DNA of 64,000 nt from a halophilic archaeon SHRA6 (GCA_005239175.1 SOPS01000005.1:62001-126000); one strand, 5' to 3'; positions 44,295 through 55,251 are shown, numbered from the stretch's first letter. Notes: generated by a model not told the origin, from the letters alone. A program made the numbers and translations.

Positions 44295-44798
44295 ATGCGC
44301 CCGCTTACCGGCCGCGTGACGATCGACGCCCCGATCGAGCGCGTCTTTTTATTCATGAATCGTCCGGAAAACCAGGCACGAATTACACCCGCACTCTCAC
44401 AGGTGGAGTCACTCGAAGTCCTCGACAACGGTGGCAAGCGCGCCTCCTACGTCTACTCGATGGGACCGGTTGGGCTCACCGGAGAGGTACGAGCGACCGA
44501 GTTCGAACCCAACAAACGAATCGTCTTCGAGATGACTGGCGATCTCTCGGGGACGATCGAGTGGACATTCGAACCGGCTGGCCAGACGACTGAAGACGAT
44601 GAGGCGACAGCCAACGGCGAGGACGTCGATCGGACAACCATCACCTACAGCGCCGAGTACGATCTCCCGCGTATCCTGTCGCTGCCCATCGTGTCTGCGG
44701 TCGTTGATCGAGCAGCAACGCCGTACAATCGCCGACAGATAGAGGCAACGCTATCGAATCTCAGACAGCAGATCGAAGCCGACGAAGAAAATCGCTGA
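44295..44798 (+). CDS. SRPBCC-superfamily protein
   Basis: The 167-residue START/Bet v1-like protein begins TGRVTIDAPIERVFLFM, the classic first strand and helix of SRPBCC. A long Gly/Thr/Asp loop separates the later strands, and the C-terminal helix reads NRRQIEATLSNLRQQIE. It probably binds a hydrophobic ligand; the ligand is unknown. It is convergent with sucD, with stops 5 bases apart. Confidence 0.85.
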   Translation: MRPLTGRVTIDAPIERVFLFMNRPENQARITPALSQVESLEVLDNGGKRASYVYSMGPVGLTGEVRATEFEPNKRIVFEMTGDLSGTIEWTFEPAGQTTEDDEATANGEDVDRTTITYSAEYDLPRILSLPIVSAVVDRAATPYNRRQIEATLSNLRQQIEADEENR

Positions 44799-44803
44799 GG
44801 CCG

Positions 44804-45673
44804 CTACAGGAAGTCTTCGATCGCGTCAGCAACCTCTTCGGGGGTGTCCCCAACCGGGACACCAGCATCGTTGAGCGCGTCGATCTTCGAGTCGGCGGTG
44901 CCGGTCCCAGAGCCCGACACGATCGCGCCTGCGTGACCCATCCGCTTGCCCGGCGGCGCTGTTCGCCCGGCGATGAAGCCGGCCACGGGCGTGTCCATGT
45001 ATTCGGCGATGAACTTCGCCGCCTGCTCTTCGTCCTCACCGCCGATCTCGCCGCACATGACGACTGCGTCCGTCTCGGTATCCGCTTCGAACGCCTCCAG
45101 CGCGTCGATGAACGAGGTCCCGATGATCGGATCGCCGCCGATCCCGATCGCAGTCGTCTGGCCGATCCCACGATCGGTGAGATTCGAGACGACCTGGTAA
45201 GTCAGGGTGCCCGATCGCGAGACGAGCCCCACGTTCCCCGATTCAAAGATGTTACCCGGGAGGATTCCGAGTTTCGCCTCCCCGGGCGTGATAATTCCGG
45301 GACAGTTCGGCCCGAGCAACCGGGTGTCGACCTCAGAGAGGCGTTTGTTGACCTTCGCCATGTCCTGGGTCGGGATGCCCTCGGTGATCGCGACGACGAG
45401 GTCCAGATCGGTGTCGAGTGCCTCGAAGATCGCGTCCCCGGCGAACGCCGGCGGCACGAAGACGACAGACGCGGTCGCGTCCTCAGCCTCAACGGCCTCG
45501 TCGACGGTATCGTAGACGGGAACACCATCGACGTTCTGGCCGCCCTTGCCCGGCACTGCACCCGCAACGACGTTCGTGCCGTACTCGAGCATCTGTTGGG
45601 TGTGGAACTTGCCCTCACCGCCGGTGATTCCCTGTACAACCACTCTGGTGTCGTCATCGACAAAGATGCTCAT
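44804..45673 (-). CDS. sucD: Succinate-CoA ligase, alpha subunit
   Basis: The 289-residue alpha subunit of the citric acid cycle enzyme has the CoA-binding Rossmann motif near [14 protein letters not shown]. The phosphorylated His247 is in [23 protein letters not shown] and the conserved [10 protein letters not shown] are present. The start overlaps the sucC stop by four bases. Confidence 0.97.
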   Translation of the reverse strand: MSIFVDDDTRVVVQGITGGEGKFHTQQMLEYGTNVVAGAVPGKGGQNVDGVPVYDTVDEAVEAEDATASVVFVPPAFAGDAIFEALDTDLDLVVAITEGIPTQDMAKVNKRLSEVDTRLLGPNCPGIITPGEAKLGILPGNIFESGNVGLVSRSGTLTYQVVSNLTDRGIGQTTAIGIGGDPIIGTSFIDALEAFEADTETDAVVMCGEIGGEDEEQAAKFIAEYMDTPVAGFIAGRTAPPGKRMGHAGAIVSGSGTGTADSKIDALNDAGVPVGDTPEEVADAIEDFL

Positions 45674-46815
45674 TGGCTGACCTCCTTCGCATTTTTGACT
45701 GCACGCTGGACGGCTTCCTCAAGTGTCTCTTCGACCTCGACGAGGTCGGTGTTCAGAATCTCCATACCCTCTTTCGCGTTCGTGCCCGCGAGGCGGACGA
45801 CGACCTTCTTTGGGATCTCATCGAAGCTCTCGAGCGCCTCGTTGATACCTTTCGCGACCTCGTCGCCGCGGGTAATGCCGCCGAAGATGTTGAACACGAC
45901 CGCGTCGACATTCTCGTCGGAAAATACCATGTCGAGTGCGTTTGTCACACGTTCGGCCTTCGCACCGCCGCCGATATCGAGGAAGTTTGCGGGTTCTCCA
46001 CCGTAGTAGTCGACGAGATCGAGTGTCGTCATTACGAGTCCTGCCCCGTTGCCGATAATCCCGACGTTGCCCGAAAGTCGGACGTAGTCGAAGCCGTACT
46101 CGCCGGCTTTTCGTTCGAGATCGCTCTGATAGGAGTCCTCCTCCATCTCGGCGAGATCGGGGTGTCGAAACAGCGCGTCTTCGTCGATGTTCATGACCGC
46201 GTCGGCGGCGATCACGTCATCATCAGCGGTGATCATCACCGGATTGATCTCGATGTCTGCGGCGTCGTTGTCGACGTACAGTTCGTACAGCGTCGAGAGA
46301 ATCGACGACACCTCTCGGGCGTATTCGGCCGGAACGCCGGCGTCGTATACCGCCTTCCGTGCCTGGTACGGGTGGAGACCAAACGCGGGATCGATGTGTT
46401 CCTGGGCGATCGCATCTGGATCCTCCGCGGCGACCTCTTCGATGTTTACGCCGCCTTTCGTCGAGACCATAGCGACGGGCTTGCCTTCTCCGCGGTCCAT
46501 CGTGACACCAACATAGTATTCGTCGACGAAATCGACGCCCTGTTCGACGAGTACCTGGTTGACAGTGTAGCCTTTCAGATCCATTCCGAGGATTCGATCG
46601 GCCTCCTCGCGAGCCTCCTCGACGTCTGAGACGATCGCGATCCCGCCGGCCTTGCCCCGGCCGCCGACGTGGACCTGCGCTTTGATCGCCGCCGGAAAGC
46701 CGATCGACTCGACGGCCTCGACGACCTCGTCGACACTTCCAGCCAGCTTCGAGTCTGGAATCGGAATCCCAGCCTCGGCGAAGATGCCTTTCGCCTGATA
46801 TTCGTGTAGCTTCAT
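45670..46815 (-). CDS. sucC: Succinate-CoA ligase, beta subunit
   Basis: The 381-residue ATP-grasp subunit begins [20 protein letters not shown]. It has [14 protein letters not shown] for nucleotide binding, EINPVMIT and [13 protein letters not shown]. It is the first gene of the sucCD operon. The preceding region holds no gene on this strand. Confidence 0.97.
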   Translation of the reverse strand: MKLHEYQAKGIFAEAGIPIPDSKLAGSVDEVVEAVESIGFPAAIKAQVHVGGRGKAGGIAIVSDVEEAREEADRILGMDLKGYTVNQVLVEQGVDFVDEYYVGVTMDRGEGKPVAMVSTKGGVNIEEVAAEDPDAIAQEHIDPAFGLHPYQARKAVYDAGVPAEYAREVSSILSTLYELYVDNDAADIEINPVMITADDDVIAADAVMNIDEDALFRHPDLAEMEEDSYQSDLERKAGEYGFDYVRLSGNVGIIGNGAGLVMTTLDLVDYYGGEPANFLDIGGGAKAERVTNALDMVFSDENVDAVVFNIFGGITRGDEVAKGINEALESFDEIPKKVVVRLAGTNAKEGMEILNTDLVEVEETLEEAVQRAVKNAKEVSQ

Positions 46816-46971
46816 CTACCTACAAGCGGGGCAGTTACGGGCTTAAATCCCAACGATTCGCCGTGCGGAGAGACGGTAACATACCGCAGGAGAGCAGATA
46901 GAGCCGCCCGATAAATTTGCGGATGCGACCGCCACGTCGACCTACGAACCCGATCGACGGTTACCTAGATA

Positions 46972-47043
46972 GACGAACCCGGTCGACGTTTATGAGACGA
47001 ACCCGGTCGACGTTTATGAGACGAACCCGGTCGACGTTTATGT
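46972..47043. repeat. Three 24-bp tandem repeats at the quinone oxidoreductase promoter
   Basis: Units at 46972-46995, 46996-47019 and 47020-47043 are identical except for the last base, with a degenerate copy before them (about 46946-46971). Each contains CGACGTTTATG; the last carries the TTTATGTA box of the downstream gene. Confidence 0.95.
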
Positions 47044-47044
47044 A
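47037..47044 (+). promoter_or_regulatory. TATA-like box within the last 24-bp repeat
   Basis: TTTATGTA is about 26 bases before the ATG at 47067. The same TTTATG lies in each repeat, giving several potential promoter positions. Confidence 0.5.
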
Positions 47045-47066
47045 TTCTGCATGCGTACCGGTACGT

Positions 47067-48029
47067 ATGCGCGCAGTCAGATTCCACGAACATGGCGGGC
47101 CGGATGTATTGACAGTTGACGAGACCGATCGCCCCGACGCGACCGGCCATGATGTCGTGGTTGCGGTCCACGGCGCGGGCGTCAATCCAGTGGATACGTA
47201 CTTCAGAGAGGGTTCCTACGAGCCGTTCACACTGCCGATGATTCCCGGTATCGACGTCGCCGGGGAAGTCGTGGAAGTCAGCGAGTACGTCGACGGCTAC
47301 GAGGTGGGCGATCTCGTCTACGGGACCGGCATCGGGAAGGATCACTACGGCGGGTACGCAGAGTATGCCGCGGTACCGGTCGATCGACTCGCCAAACTCC
47401 CCGACGGTGTCGATTCGGTCGCCGCGGGGGGTGCTGGCGTCGCAGCGGTGACCGCCTGGCGGGCGTTGATCGACCACGCCACACTCCAGGTCGCAGAGAC
47501 GTGTTTGATCCACGGCGGCTCCGGGGGAGTAGGCCACGCGGCGGTACAACTCGCCGCGGCAGCGGGGGCACACGTGATCACAACAGCCCGCCCAGAGTAC
47601 CACGATCGACTCACTGATCTGGGCGCAGATGACGTGTTCGACTACAGGCGTGCGGATCTCGATGACGCGATCGTCGAGGCAAGCGACGGCGGCGTGGACG
47701 TGATTCTCGATCACCGGATGCACGAGTACCTCGGCTTCGACGCGACAGTCGCAGCCACCGGCTGTCGGGTGGTTGGTATCGGCGAGAAGGGCGCGGAAGT
47801 CGGCTTTCCGCAGTCGTCCGCAGCTCGATCGAAAGACCTCAATCTGACAATGATGAGCATGTTCAACACGCCGGATTTCCGCGTGCCGCTCTCACAGTTA
47901 GCGCATCTGATGGGCGAAGGAGACCTGTCGATTGAGGTCGCCCGTACCTACGATCTCGAAGAAGCAGCGGAGGCTCAGCAAGCAGTGCTCGAGGATAGCG
48001 TCCTCGGAAAGCTCGTGATTACGCCCTAA
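47067..48029 (+). CDS. Quinone oxidoreductase-like MDR protein
   Basis: The 320-residue medium-chain dehydrogenase/reductase begins MRAVRFHEHGGPDVLTV and has the NADPH-binding GGSGGVGHAAVQLA loop and the conserved GAGVNPVDTYFREG segment. No catalytic zinc ligands are seen, fitting the zinc-independent quinone oxidoreductase/zeta-crystallin branch. It uses NADPH to reduce quinones or enones. The ATG at 47067 is used because the longer frame upstream encodes translated repeat units. Confidence 0.9.
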   Translation: MRAVRFHEHGGPDVLTVDETDRPDATGHDVVVAVHGAGVNPVDTYFREGSYEPFTLPMIPGIDVAGEVVEVSEYVDGYEVGDLVYGTGIGKDHYGGYAEYAAVPVDRLAKLPDGVDSVAAGGAGVAAVTAWRALIDHATLQVAETCLIHGGSGGVGHAAVQLAAAAGAHVITTARPEYHDRLTDLGADDVFDYRRADLDDAIVEASDGGVDVILDHRMHEYLGFDATVAATGCRVVGIGEKGAEVGFPQSSAARSKDLNLTMMSMFNTPDFRVPLSQLAHLMGEGDLSIEVARTYDLEEAAEAQQAVLEDSVLGKLVITP

Positions 48030-48076
48030 TGGGCGTAACAGTCAAAAAATATCGATCGTTTCCATTGGGGTCGCGT

Positions 48077-48150
48077 GCAGTATAATCGAACGCAAGACGA
48101 TCGCCCGCAGTATAATCGAACGCAAGACGATCGCCCGCAGTATAATCGAT
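48077..48150. repeat. 30-bp tandem repeats between convergent genes
   Basis: Two perfect 30-bp copies (48077-48106 and 48107-48136) and a 14-base partial copy contain CAGTATAATCGA and GACGATCGCCCG. They lie between the stops of the oxidoreductase and the NSS transporter, so a promoter role is less likely; they may act in transcription termination. Confidence 0.9.
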
Positions 48151-48158
48151 CGACGACG

Positions 48159-49487
48159 CTACAGGAACGACTCGCGCAGGAACTCGACGTACTCCACAAC
48201 GCCGAAGTACAGCGTAACCGCGAGCAGAACTGGGACCACGACTGCACTGACGAGCACCCAGATCGGCGCGATCGACGCGCCGAGCGGTGATCCCTCCGAG
48301 AGTTCGGCTTTGGCACCGTCAGCGTACACCAGCCCAACGAAGATCGAGAGCAACATCCCGCCGAGAATGAGAAGGATGTTGTTTGCGAACTTGTCGTACA
48401 GATCGAGGTACGTGAGATCGAGCGCGGTCGGGATGCCGATGACGAAAATAATCGCCGCAAGCCCGATTGTCGCTGGCTTGCGATCGATGTCAGTCGAGTC
48501 GATGACGAACGAGACGACGACTTCGAGGATACTGAACGCGCTCGTCAGCGCGGCAATACCGAGCATGAGGAAGAATATCGCGCCGATAATGTTGCCTGCC
48601 GGCAGTTCAGCAAAAGCCGCGGCGAGACTGATGAACACCGCCCCGGCGCCACCAGCGCCGGGTTCGATACCCTGCGTGAACAGGAACGGGAAGACGACCA
48701 ACCCCGCGAGGAATGCAATCGCGGTGTCGATCACAACGATGTACCCGCCGTCTTTCAAGAGGCTGCGATCCTCGTCGAGGTAGGAGGCGTAGGTGATCAT
48801 GACGCCCATCCCAAGCGAGAGCGTGAAGAACGCCTGCCCAGCCGCGTCTGGGAGGATCGAAAAGAAGTTGCTCGTGAGGTACTCCATGTCCGGCGAGAGG
48901 TAGTACGAATACGCGGCGGATGCGCCGTCAAGCGTCGCCCCATAGGCGGCCAGTACGACAAGGAGCACAATTACACTCGGAACCATCACCTTCGCAGCGC
49001 GCTCAAGCCCGTTTCGGATCCCGAGGGCGACGATGCCAGCGACGATCGCCATGAACAGGAAGTCGAACGCGACCGTCTCCCAACCCATCGCAACGTCGAG
49101 GAAGAACGCCTCCGAGTCAGCGACGTATCCCCCAGTAAGGCTGCCGATGATGTACTGGATCACCCACCCGCCGACAACGCTGTAGTACGAGAGAATGATG
49201 AACCCCGCAAGCGCGCCGATCGCGCCGACAAACGTCCAGGCTGGCTTGCCCAAAGCTCCAAACGCGCCAATTGGGTTGCGGTTCGATCGCCGCCCGATAA
49301 CGAGTTCAGCCAACAGGACCGGCAACCCGACGATCGCGACCAATCCCAGATAGACGACGAGGAACGCTGCCCCCCCGGCCTCGCCCGTCAGGAACGGAAA
49401 CCGCCAGATGTTACCGAGACCGACGGCGCTGCCCACCGCCGCGATAATGAATCCAATTCGTGTCGCCCATGACTCTCGTGATGCCAT
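48159..49487 (-). CDS. Sodium-dependent transporter, NSS/SNF family
   Basis: The 442-residue protein has about eleven membrane helices. The N-terminal WATRIGFIIAAVGSAVGLGN and WRFPFLTGEAGGAAFL carry the conserved sodium and substrate sites of the LeuT fold. SLGMGVMITYASY and later segments agree with the family. It imports amino acids or related solutes with sodium; the solute is unknown. It is divergent from pccB across an AT-rich 250-base region. Confidence 0.93.
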   Translation of the reverse strand: MASRESWATRIGFIIAAVGSAVGLGNIWRFPFLTGEAGGAAFLVVYLGLVAIVGLPVLLAELVIGRRSNRNPIGAFGALGKPAWTFVGAIGALAGFIILSYYSVVGGWVIQYIIGSLTGGYVADSEAFFLDVAMGWETVAFDFLFMAIVAGIVALGIRNGLERAAKVMVPSVIVLLVVLAAYGATLDGASAAYSYYLSPDMEYLTSNFFSILPDAAGQAFFTLSLGMGVMITYASYLDEDRSLLKDGGYIVVIDTAIAFLAGLVVFPFLFTQGIEPGAGGAGAVFISLAAAFAELPAGNIIGAIFFLMLGIAALTSAFSILEVVVSFVIDSTDIDRKPATIGLAAIIFVIGIPTALDLTYLDLYDKFANNILLILGGMLLSIFVGLVYADGAKAELSEGSPLGASIAPIWVLVSAVVVPVLLAVTLYFGVVEYVEFLRESFL

Positions 49488-49740
49488 TGGATCTCACTAC
49501 TTGATCCGTCATTCATAAGCCTAACCACTTGATTCCGAGAAATTTTTGTAACAAATTATCATTCTCTTCAATTAATTTGACAGACAAACGGCACTACGCA
49601 CAGCTGTGGCAATCGACTCTGTACACGAACTGTGGAAGAATATCGACAGCTGTCGAACTACACAACAGCCGATTGCGGAACGCTTTTGCCGCATCTGGTA
49701 CTCGGTTACGGACAATGATATCGGGTGGTTCGCGGTGACG

Positions 49741-51285
49741 ATGGACGATCGGATCGAGGACCTTCGAAACCGACGTCGAGCCGCCGAGAAGGGTGGCGGC
49801 GAGGATCGAATCGAATCCCAGCATGAAAAGGGCAAAATGACCGCCCGCGAGCGGATCGATTACTTTCTCGACGACGGGACGTTTCACGAGTTCGATCAGT
49901 TCCGAACCCACAGGAACCACAAGTTCGGGATGGAAGAAGAACAGCTCCCCGGCGATGGCGTGGTGACCGGCTACGGCGAAGTCAACGGCCGAACCGTGTT
50001 CGTCTTTGCACACGATTTTACTGTCTTCGGCGGTTCGCTGGGTGAGGTGTTTGCTGAGAAGGTGTGTAAGGTGATGGACAAGGCAATGGACGTCGGCGCA
50101 CCAGTTATTGGGCTGAACGACTCCGCGGGCGCACGGATCCAGGAAGGCGTTGCTTCACTCGCCGGCTTCGCGGAGATCTTCCGGCGGAACACCGAGGCCA
50201 GCGGCGTGATTCCACAGATCTCGGCGATCATGGGTCCCTGTGCGGGCGGTGCGGTGTACTCGCCGGCGATTACCGACTTCATTTTCATGGTCGAGGAGAC
50301 GAGCCACATGTTCATCACTGGTCCAGACGTTATTGAGACCGTCACCGGCGAGGAGGTCTCTTTCGAGGAACTCGGCGGTGCAGTCACCCACTCGTCGACT
50401 TCGGGTGTCGCCCACTTCGCTGAACGCTCCGAGGAACAGGCACTCGACGAGATTGCGCTACTTTTGTCGTACCTGCCACAGAACAATGTCGAGGACCCAC
50501 CACGGGTCGAGCCGTGGGACGATCCCGATCGCAAGCCAGATCAACTGACTGAAATCGTCCCCGACGAACCGCAAAAGCCCTACGACATGACCGACGTGAT
50601 CGACGCGGTGTTCGATGAGGGCTCGTTCCTCGAAGTCCACGAGAACTTCGCGAAGAATATCGTGGTCGGATTTGCCCGGCTGGACGGTCGATCGGTCGGG
50701 GTCGTCGCAAATCAACCGCGGGTCAACGCCGGAACCCTCGACATCGAGGCGTCCCAGAAAGGCGCGCGGTTCGTCCGATTTTGTGATGCGTTCAACATCC
50801 CGATCGTCACGTTCGAGGACGTGCCCGGGTTCATGCCGGGGACCGATCAAGAACACGGCGGGATCATCCGTCACGGCGCGAAACTGCTGTACGCGTTCTC
50901 GGAGGCGACTGTACCGCTTTTGACCGTCATCACGCGGAAGGCCTACGGCGGCGCCTACTGCGTTATGTCTTCGAAACACATTGGCGGCGATGTCAACTAC
51001 GCGTGGCCGACTGCCGAGATCGCCGTAATGGGGCCAAAAGGAGCGGTGAACGTGTTGTACCGCCGAGAGTTGGCGGAAGCCGACGACCCAGATGCACGCC
51101 GGCAGGAACTTATCGACGAATACAGATCCGAGTTTGCGAACCCCTACAGCGCCGCGGATCGTGGCTTCGTCGACGACGTGATCGAACCGCCGGAAACGCG
51201 GAAACGGCTGATCGATGATCTCGAGATGCTCATGAGCAAGCGCAAATCGATGCCCGAAAAGAAACACGGGAATATCCCAATCTGA
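49741..51285 (+). CDS. pccB: Propionyl/acetyl-CoA carboxylase, carboxyltransferase subunit
   Basis: The 514-residue biotin-dependent carboxyltransferase has an N-terminal acyl-CoA-binding domain ([38 protein letters not shown]) and a C-terminal carboxybiotin domain ([20 protein letters not shown]). The catalytic oxyanion loops [12 protein letters not shown] and TRKAYGGAY are intact. A GTG two codons upstream is an alternative start. It forms an operon with pccX and pccA, as in the haloarchaeal propionyl-CoA carboxylase used in polyhydroxyalkanoate precursor supply. Confidence 0.95.
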   Translation: MDDRIEDLRNRRRAAEKGGGEDRIESQHEKGKMTARERIDYFLDDGTFHEFDQFRTHRNHKFGMEEEQLPGDGVVTGYGEVNGRTVFVFAHDFTVFGGSLGEVFAEKVCKVMDKAMDVGAPVIGLNDSAGARIQEGVASLAGFAEIFRRNTEASGVIPQISAIMGPCAGGAVYSPAITDFIFMVEETSHMFITGPDVIETVTGEEVSFEELGGAVTHSSTSGVAHFAERSEEQALDEIALLLSYLPQNNVEDPPRVEPWDDPDRKPDQLTEIVPDEPQKPYDMTDVIDAVFDEGSFLEVHENFAKNIVVGFARLDGRSVGVVANQPRVNAGTLDIEASQKGARFVRFCDAFNIPIVTFEDVPGFMPGTDQEHGGIIRHGAKLLYAFSEATVPLLTVITRKAYGGAYCVMSSKHIGGDVNYAWPTAEIAVMGPKGAVNVLYRRELAEADDPDARRQELIDEYRSEFANPYSAADRGFVDDVIEPPETRKRLIDDLEMLMSKRKSMPEKKHGNIPI

Positions 51286-51575
51286 TGTCGCACGGAACGA
51301 TCGCACCCGAAGAGATGGATGGCGTCAGCCAGATCAACGGGCTCGATGCGGCCACCGAAGACGAGGCTGCAGCGGTGATGGCAGCGATCGTCGCCCACAT
51401 TCGCGATCTGGAGCTTGCGGCCGCTGCGGCTGACGAGGTGCCAGAATCGTGGGAGGGCAAGCGGTGGAGCTTCGCCGGACGAATTGCGTCGATTGATGGG
51501 GGAACCAATCGCCGCGTCCCGCGAATGGCGCCCACAGATGCCTGGACAGCGAGCGGGCGTCGCGATCGGTTCTAG
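51285..51575 (+). CDS. pccX: Acyl-CoA carboxylase small (epsilon-like) subunit
   Basis: The 96-residue small protein starts on the last base of the pccB stop. It contains [16 protein letters not shown] and the epsilon-type segment with [12 protein letters not shown]. In Haloferax a small PccX protein is essential for carboxylase activity; position and size match. Its N-terminal half is acidic and helical. Confidence 0.85.
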   Translation: MSHGTIAPEEMDGVSQINGLDAATEDEAAAVMAAIVAHIRDLELAAAAADEVPESWEGKRWSFAGRIASIDGGTNRRVPRMAPTDAWTASGRRDRF

Positions 51576-51670
51576 ACGTCCGATCGCGGTCTCAAACAGC
51601 GATCTGCTCGATCGGCTCCGGTCATCGTGGATCGATAAAGTCAGGTATCCCGTTCGAGAAACGTTTGATA

Positions 51671-53491
51671 ATGTTCAGTAAGGTTTTGGTGGCGAACCGC
51701 GGAGAGATCGCGGTGCGGGTGTTTCGGGCCTGCGAAGAGCTCGGCATCAGGACCGTCGCCGTCTACAGCGAGGCCGACAAACACAGCGGGCACGTCCGCT
51801 ACGCTGACGAGGCGTACAACGTCGGCCCCGCCCGCGCAGCGGACTCATACCTCGATCAGGAGGCGATTCTCGAGGCCGCCCGGAAGGCCGGCGCGGACGC
51901 GATCCATCCCGGATACGGCTTTCTCGCAGAGAACGCAGCGTTCGCAGCCGCAGTCGAGGAGAGCGAATTCACGTGGGTCGGCCCCTCTGCGGCGGCGATG
52001 GAGGCGCTCGGGGAGAAAACGAAAGCCCGCGCGCTCATGCAGGAGGCGGACGTACCAGTCGTGCCAGGAACGACCGAACCGGTCGAATCCGCCGAAGAGG
52101 TCAAAGCGGTTGCCGAAGAGTACGGCTATCCCGTCGCTATTAAAGCCGAGGGCGGTGGCGGTGGTCGTGGGCTAAAGGTCGTCCACGACGAGTCAGCGGT
52201 CGAAGAGCAACTCGAAACCGCAAAACGCGAGGGCGAAGCGTACTTCGACAACGCCTCAGTCTACGTCGAAAAGTATCTCGAGTCGCCGAGACACATCGAA
52301 GTCCAGATCATCGCCGATCACCACGGAAACGTCAGACATCTCGGCGAGCGTGACTGCTCGCTGCAGCGGCGTCATCAAAAGGTAATCGAGGAGGCACCTT
52401 CGCCCGCGCTCACCGACGACATGCGCGATCGGATCGGCGAGGCCGCAAAGCGCGGCGTCGAGGCTGCGGAGTACACAAATGCCGGAACCGTCGAATTTCT
52501 CGTCGAGGAGGGTGCTGGTGACGACGATGGTAACTTCTATTTCATGGAAGTCAACACCCGGATTCAGGTCGAACACACCGTGACCGAAGAGATCACGGGA
52601 CTCGACATTGTGAAGTGGCAGCTTCGAGTTGCTGCGGGCGAGGAGTTGTCTTTCGCGCAGTCTGACGTCGAGATCGACGGACACGCGATCGAGTTCCGGA
52701 TCAACGCCGAGATGGCCGACAAGCAGTTCGCGCCGGCAACTGGCGGGACCGCAGAGACGTACGACCCGCCGGGCGGAATCGGCGTCCGGATGGACGACGC
52801 GATCAGACAGGGCGAGGATCTCGTCACAGACTACGACTCGATGATCGCCAAGCTGATCGTCAGCGCAGGTGATCGAGACGAGTGTCTGGCCCGCTCGGAG
52901 CGAGCGCTCGCGGAGTTTGATATTTCGGGATTCCCGACGATCATCCCGTTCCATCGGCTCATGCTCACTGACGAGGCATTTATTACCGGCGCGCACACGA
53001 CAAAATACCTCGACGAGGAGCTCGATCGGACCCGGATTGCCGAGGCGGTCGAGCAGTGGGGCGACGGCACGTCAGCGACTGAAGATGACGATGAGGATGA
53101 GCAGGTGACAGAACGCGAGTTCACCGTCGAGGTCAACGGCAAGCGCTTCGATGTCTCCCTCGAAGAGCGTGGTGCGCCGCCGCTACCGTCTGGCGCAGGC
53201 GGGGCGAGTGGTCGACAGACTCGACCGCCGCAGGCACAAACGACCGAAGACGACGACTCTGGTGGCTACGAAGGAGCCGGTGACACAGTGACTGCGGAGA
53301 TGCAGGGGACGATCCTCTCAGTCGAGGTCACAGAAGGAGACGAGATCCAGCCCGGCGACGTCGTCTGTGTGCTCGAGGCAATGAAGATGGAAAACGACAT
53401 CACGACAGAGCGCGGCGGGACCGTGACCGAGGTCACGATCGCTGAAGGAGACAGCGTCGACATGGGCGACGTGTTGGTCGTGATCGAGTAA
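51671..53491 (+). CDS. pccA: Propionyl/acetyl-CoA carboxylase, biotin carboxylase-carrier subunit
   Basis: The 606-residue fusion has an N-terminal biotin carboxylase, ATP-grasp type ([47 protein letters not shown]), and a C-terminal biotinyl domain with biotinylated Lys572 in EAMKMEN. A variable Gly/Ala/Gln linker lies near residues 515-545. The ATG at 51671 puts the [13 protein letters not shown] start in place. It lies about 95 bases after pccX. Confidence 0.96.
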   Translation: MFSKVLVANRGEIAVRVFRACEELGIRTVAVYSEADKHSGHVRYADEAYNVGPARAADSYLDQEAILEAARKAGADAIHPGYGFLAENAAFAAAVEESEFTWVGPSAAAMEALGEKTKARALMQEADVPVVPGTTEPVESAEEVKAVAEEYGYPVAIKAEGGGGGRGLKVVHDESAVEEQLETAKREGEAYFDNASVYVEKYLESPRHIEVQIIADHHGNVRHLGERDCSLQRRHQKVIEEAPSPALTDDMRDRIGEAAKRGVEAAEYTNAGTVEFLVEEGAGDDDGNFYFMEVNTRIQVEHTVTEEITGLDIVKWQLRVAAGEELSFAQSDVEIDGHAIEFRINAEMADKQFAPATGGTAETYDPPGGIGVRMDDAIRQGEDLVTDYDSMIAKLIVSAGDRDECLARSERALAEFDISGFPTIIPFHRLMLTDEAFITGAHTTKYLDEELDRTRIAEAVEQWGDGTSATEDDDEDEQVTEREFTVEVNGKRFDVSLEERGAPPLPSGAGGASGRQTRPPQAQTTEDDDSGGYEGAGDTVTAEMQGTILSVEVTEGDEIQPGDVVCVLEAMKMENDITTERGGTVTEVTIAEGDSVDMGDVLVVIE

Positions 53492-53510
53492 CGCGGCTGA
53501 ATACTACACT

Positions 53511-54125
53511 ATGGCACTCAATCGCTTCCGATCGCTTTCGAACCGTGCAATCTCCCCGTTCGTCGCTGCGGCCGATCGGCTCGGCCTCTCGCCGAACGCA
53601 GTCACCGCCGCCTCGATGGTGGTGGCCGTCCTCGCGGCCGTCATCCTCTGGACCGCCCGGAACGACCCGTCGTGGTACCTGCTTGGCGGGGCGTTCGTTC
53701 TGTTGAATGGGTTCCTCGACGTCCTTGACGGCGCGTTGGCGAGACAGACAAACAGCGAGACTGCGGCCGGGGATTACCTCGATCACGTGATCGATCGCTA
53801 CGCCGACGTGGTCATCCTTATCGGGTTGATCGCGAGTGTCGACCAGTATGCGATCGGCATTATTGCGATCGCTGGCGTCCTGTTGAACGCCTACCTCGGG
53901 ACGCAGGCGCAGGCGGTCGGGCTCGGACGAATGTATGGCGGGCTTATCACCCGAATCGAGGTGTTGTTGCTCATCGGCGGAGTGAGCATCGCCGCGACCT
54001 GGGTGACGGCCACGTATGGGGGGCTAACGATCGTCGGGTGGCTGTTAGTCTTCTTTGCGGTTGCGAGCAACGGGACCGCCTTACAGCGCGCTCGCCGATC
54101 GTGGATGCTGCTGCAGAACGACTGA
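53511..54125 (+). CDS. CDP-alcohol phosphatidyltransferase family protein
   Basis: The 204-residue membrane enzyme has about six helices and the full catalytic signature DGx2ARx8Gx3Dx3D (DGALARQTNSETAAGDYLDHVID). The family transfers a CDP-activated polar lipid to an alcohol; in haloarchaea such enzymes make archaeal phospholipid head groups, possibly archaetidylinositol phosphate. Specificity is not determinable. It is about 20 bases after the pccA stop. Confidence 0.88.
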   Translation: MALNRFRSLSNRAISPFVAAADRLGLSPNAVTAASMVVAVLAAVILWTARNDPSWYLLGGAFVLLNGFLDVLDGALARQTNSETAAGDYLDHVIDRYADVVILIGLIASVDQYAIGIIAIAGVLLNAYLGTQAQAVGLGRMYGGLITRIEVLLLIGGVSIAATWVTATYGGLTIVGWLLVFFAVASNGTALQRARRSWMLLQND

Positions 54126-54168
54126 GCAGCTTTTGAGAACGACGAACGCACCGGTAATGGCTGAAGAT

Positions 54169-54510
54169 TCACAGCCAGTTTCGGCTCACGTATTCGAGTT
54201 TTACATCAGATTGCTCGACGTACTGAGAGAGTTCGTGGACGATATCACCAACTTCTCGGGCTGAAAGCGTCTGATCCTTCTGAAAGAGGACTCCAGCAGT
54301 GTCCTCGACATCTATCTGGGTGAAAAAATCATCATCCTGTGTCAGAATAAGACAGTTCGTTTCACGTCCGTACGCAGCGATTGATTTGTCCGCAGCGCCG
54401 AGACCGAGTTCCTTGATGTCGTCAATCCATTCAACATTATGACCGAGTTTGCGCAAATAATTGATCGTCGCCTTCTCGACGTTTTCGTCAGCGAGGATAC
54501 GATAGCCCAT
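54169..54510 (-). CDS. DUF5615 PIN-like toxin
   Basis: The 113-residue protein has the DUF5615 layout: YRILADENVEKATINYLRKL with an early Asp/Glu, and CLILTQDDDFFTQID with the second acidic cluster. These acidic positions form the PIN/Mut7-C-like metal site. It overlaps by one base the stop of the DUF433 gene that precedes it on this strand. It is the intact counterpart of the truncated copy at 24579-24698. Toxic nuclease activity is inferred from the family pair. Confidence 0.85.
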   Translation of the reverse strand: MGYRILADENVEKATINYLRKLGHNVEWIDDIKELGLGAADKSIAAYGRETNCLILTQDDDFFTQIDVEDTAGVLFQKDQTLSAREVGDIVHELSQYVEQSDVKLEYVSRNWL

Positions 54511-54791
54511 TATCCACGCACGTCGTCAGGATCGGTCGTCAGGTGTTCGTGTGCTTCGATCGCGGATTCTCGCTGGCGTTCGATCGTACGCATTTCTTCG
54601 GGATGATCATGGTAGTAGGTGAGTGCCCGGTAGACGTCAGCCACGTCGAGATCGTGGCGATCGGCAACCGTTCTCGGATCGAGGTCTCGCTCTTCGACCT
54701 GTTCTTTGATGAACTGAACTGTAATCCGACGGCCCTCCAGGTGTGGCTCGTCGTGAAGTTCATGGACGATCCGTCTCGTCACCTGACTCAT
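54510..54791 (-). CDS. DUF433 antitoxin-like protein
   Basis: The 93-residue protein contains EPHLEGRRITVQFIKEQVEE and an HTH DPRTVADRHDLDVADVYRAL, then a helical tail ending TTDPDDVRG. It pairs with DUF5615 at 54169-54510. The ATG at 54791 is chosen because a TATA-like TTCAAATATAA on the minus strand (about 54808-54818) is about 22 bases before it. Confidence 0.88.
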   Translation of the reverse strand: MSQVTRRIVHELHDEPHLEGRRITVQFIKEQVEERDLDPRTVADRHDLDVADVYRALTYYHDHPEEMRTIERQRESAIEAHEHLTTDPDDVRG

Positions 54792-54834
54792 ATCGGATGT
54801 TACGTCGCCATTATATTTGAACGTCCGGACTGGA

Positions 54835-55182
54835 CTATTTGGGCTCGAGTTTCCCGGCAAATGTCTGGAACTCGATCGTCTCCTCGGGGATGTGGAACGT
54901 ATCGGTACAGAACTCGTAGTCGTTCTCCGGGGTTTCGCCGTTCCACAGGAGATACGCGAAGTCATCGTGGATGATCGTCTCCTCGACGGTGATTGTCGCT
55001 TCCGGGTGATCGAACTCCTCGAACAACCCCGAAAACAACCCCCTTATTTCTTCGAGACCACTGAACGTCCCCATGTTCGTAATGACCGTTGAGTCTTCAT
55101 CGTAGTCGATCATGACCGCTTCGAGGTCCTGGGTGCCGAACGCGTCGAGGTGATGTTCGAGCACGGATTCAGTATTTGACAT
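54835..55182 (-). CDS. NTF2/SnoaL-like protein
   Basis: The 115-residue small alpha+beta-barrel-like protein begins VLEHHLDAFGTQDLEAVMID, followed by DEDSTVITNMGTFSGLEEI and a beta-rich second half (FAYLLWNGETPENDYEF). This is the SnoaL-like polyketide-cyclase/NTF2 fold; such stand-alone proteins have varied or unknown roles. No catalytic residue is assignable. Confidence 0.85.
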   Translation of the reverse strand: MSNTESVLEHHLDAFGTQDLEAVMIDYDEDSTVITNMGTFSGLEEIRGLFSGLFEEFDHPEATITVEETIIHDDFAYLLWNGETPENDYEFCTDTFHIPEETIEFQTFAGKLEPK

Positions 55183-55251
55183 GATTCATCATACCATGAT
55201 CGCGGGAGGCTCATAATCGTTTCCCGGGCGAGCGAGCGGCCACCTCCAGAA

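Noticed and set aside
46917-47066. N-terminal extension of the quinone oxidoreductase
   Set aside because: It would translate the 24-bp repeats into a basic, repetitive peptide, and the promoter lies inside it.
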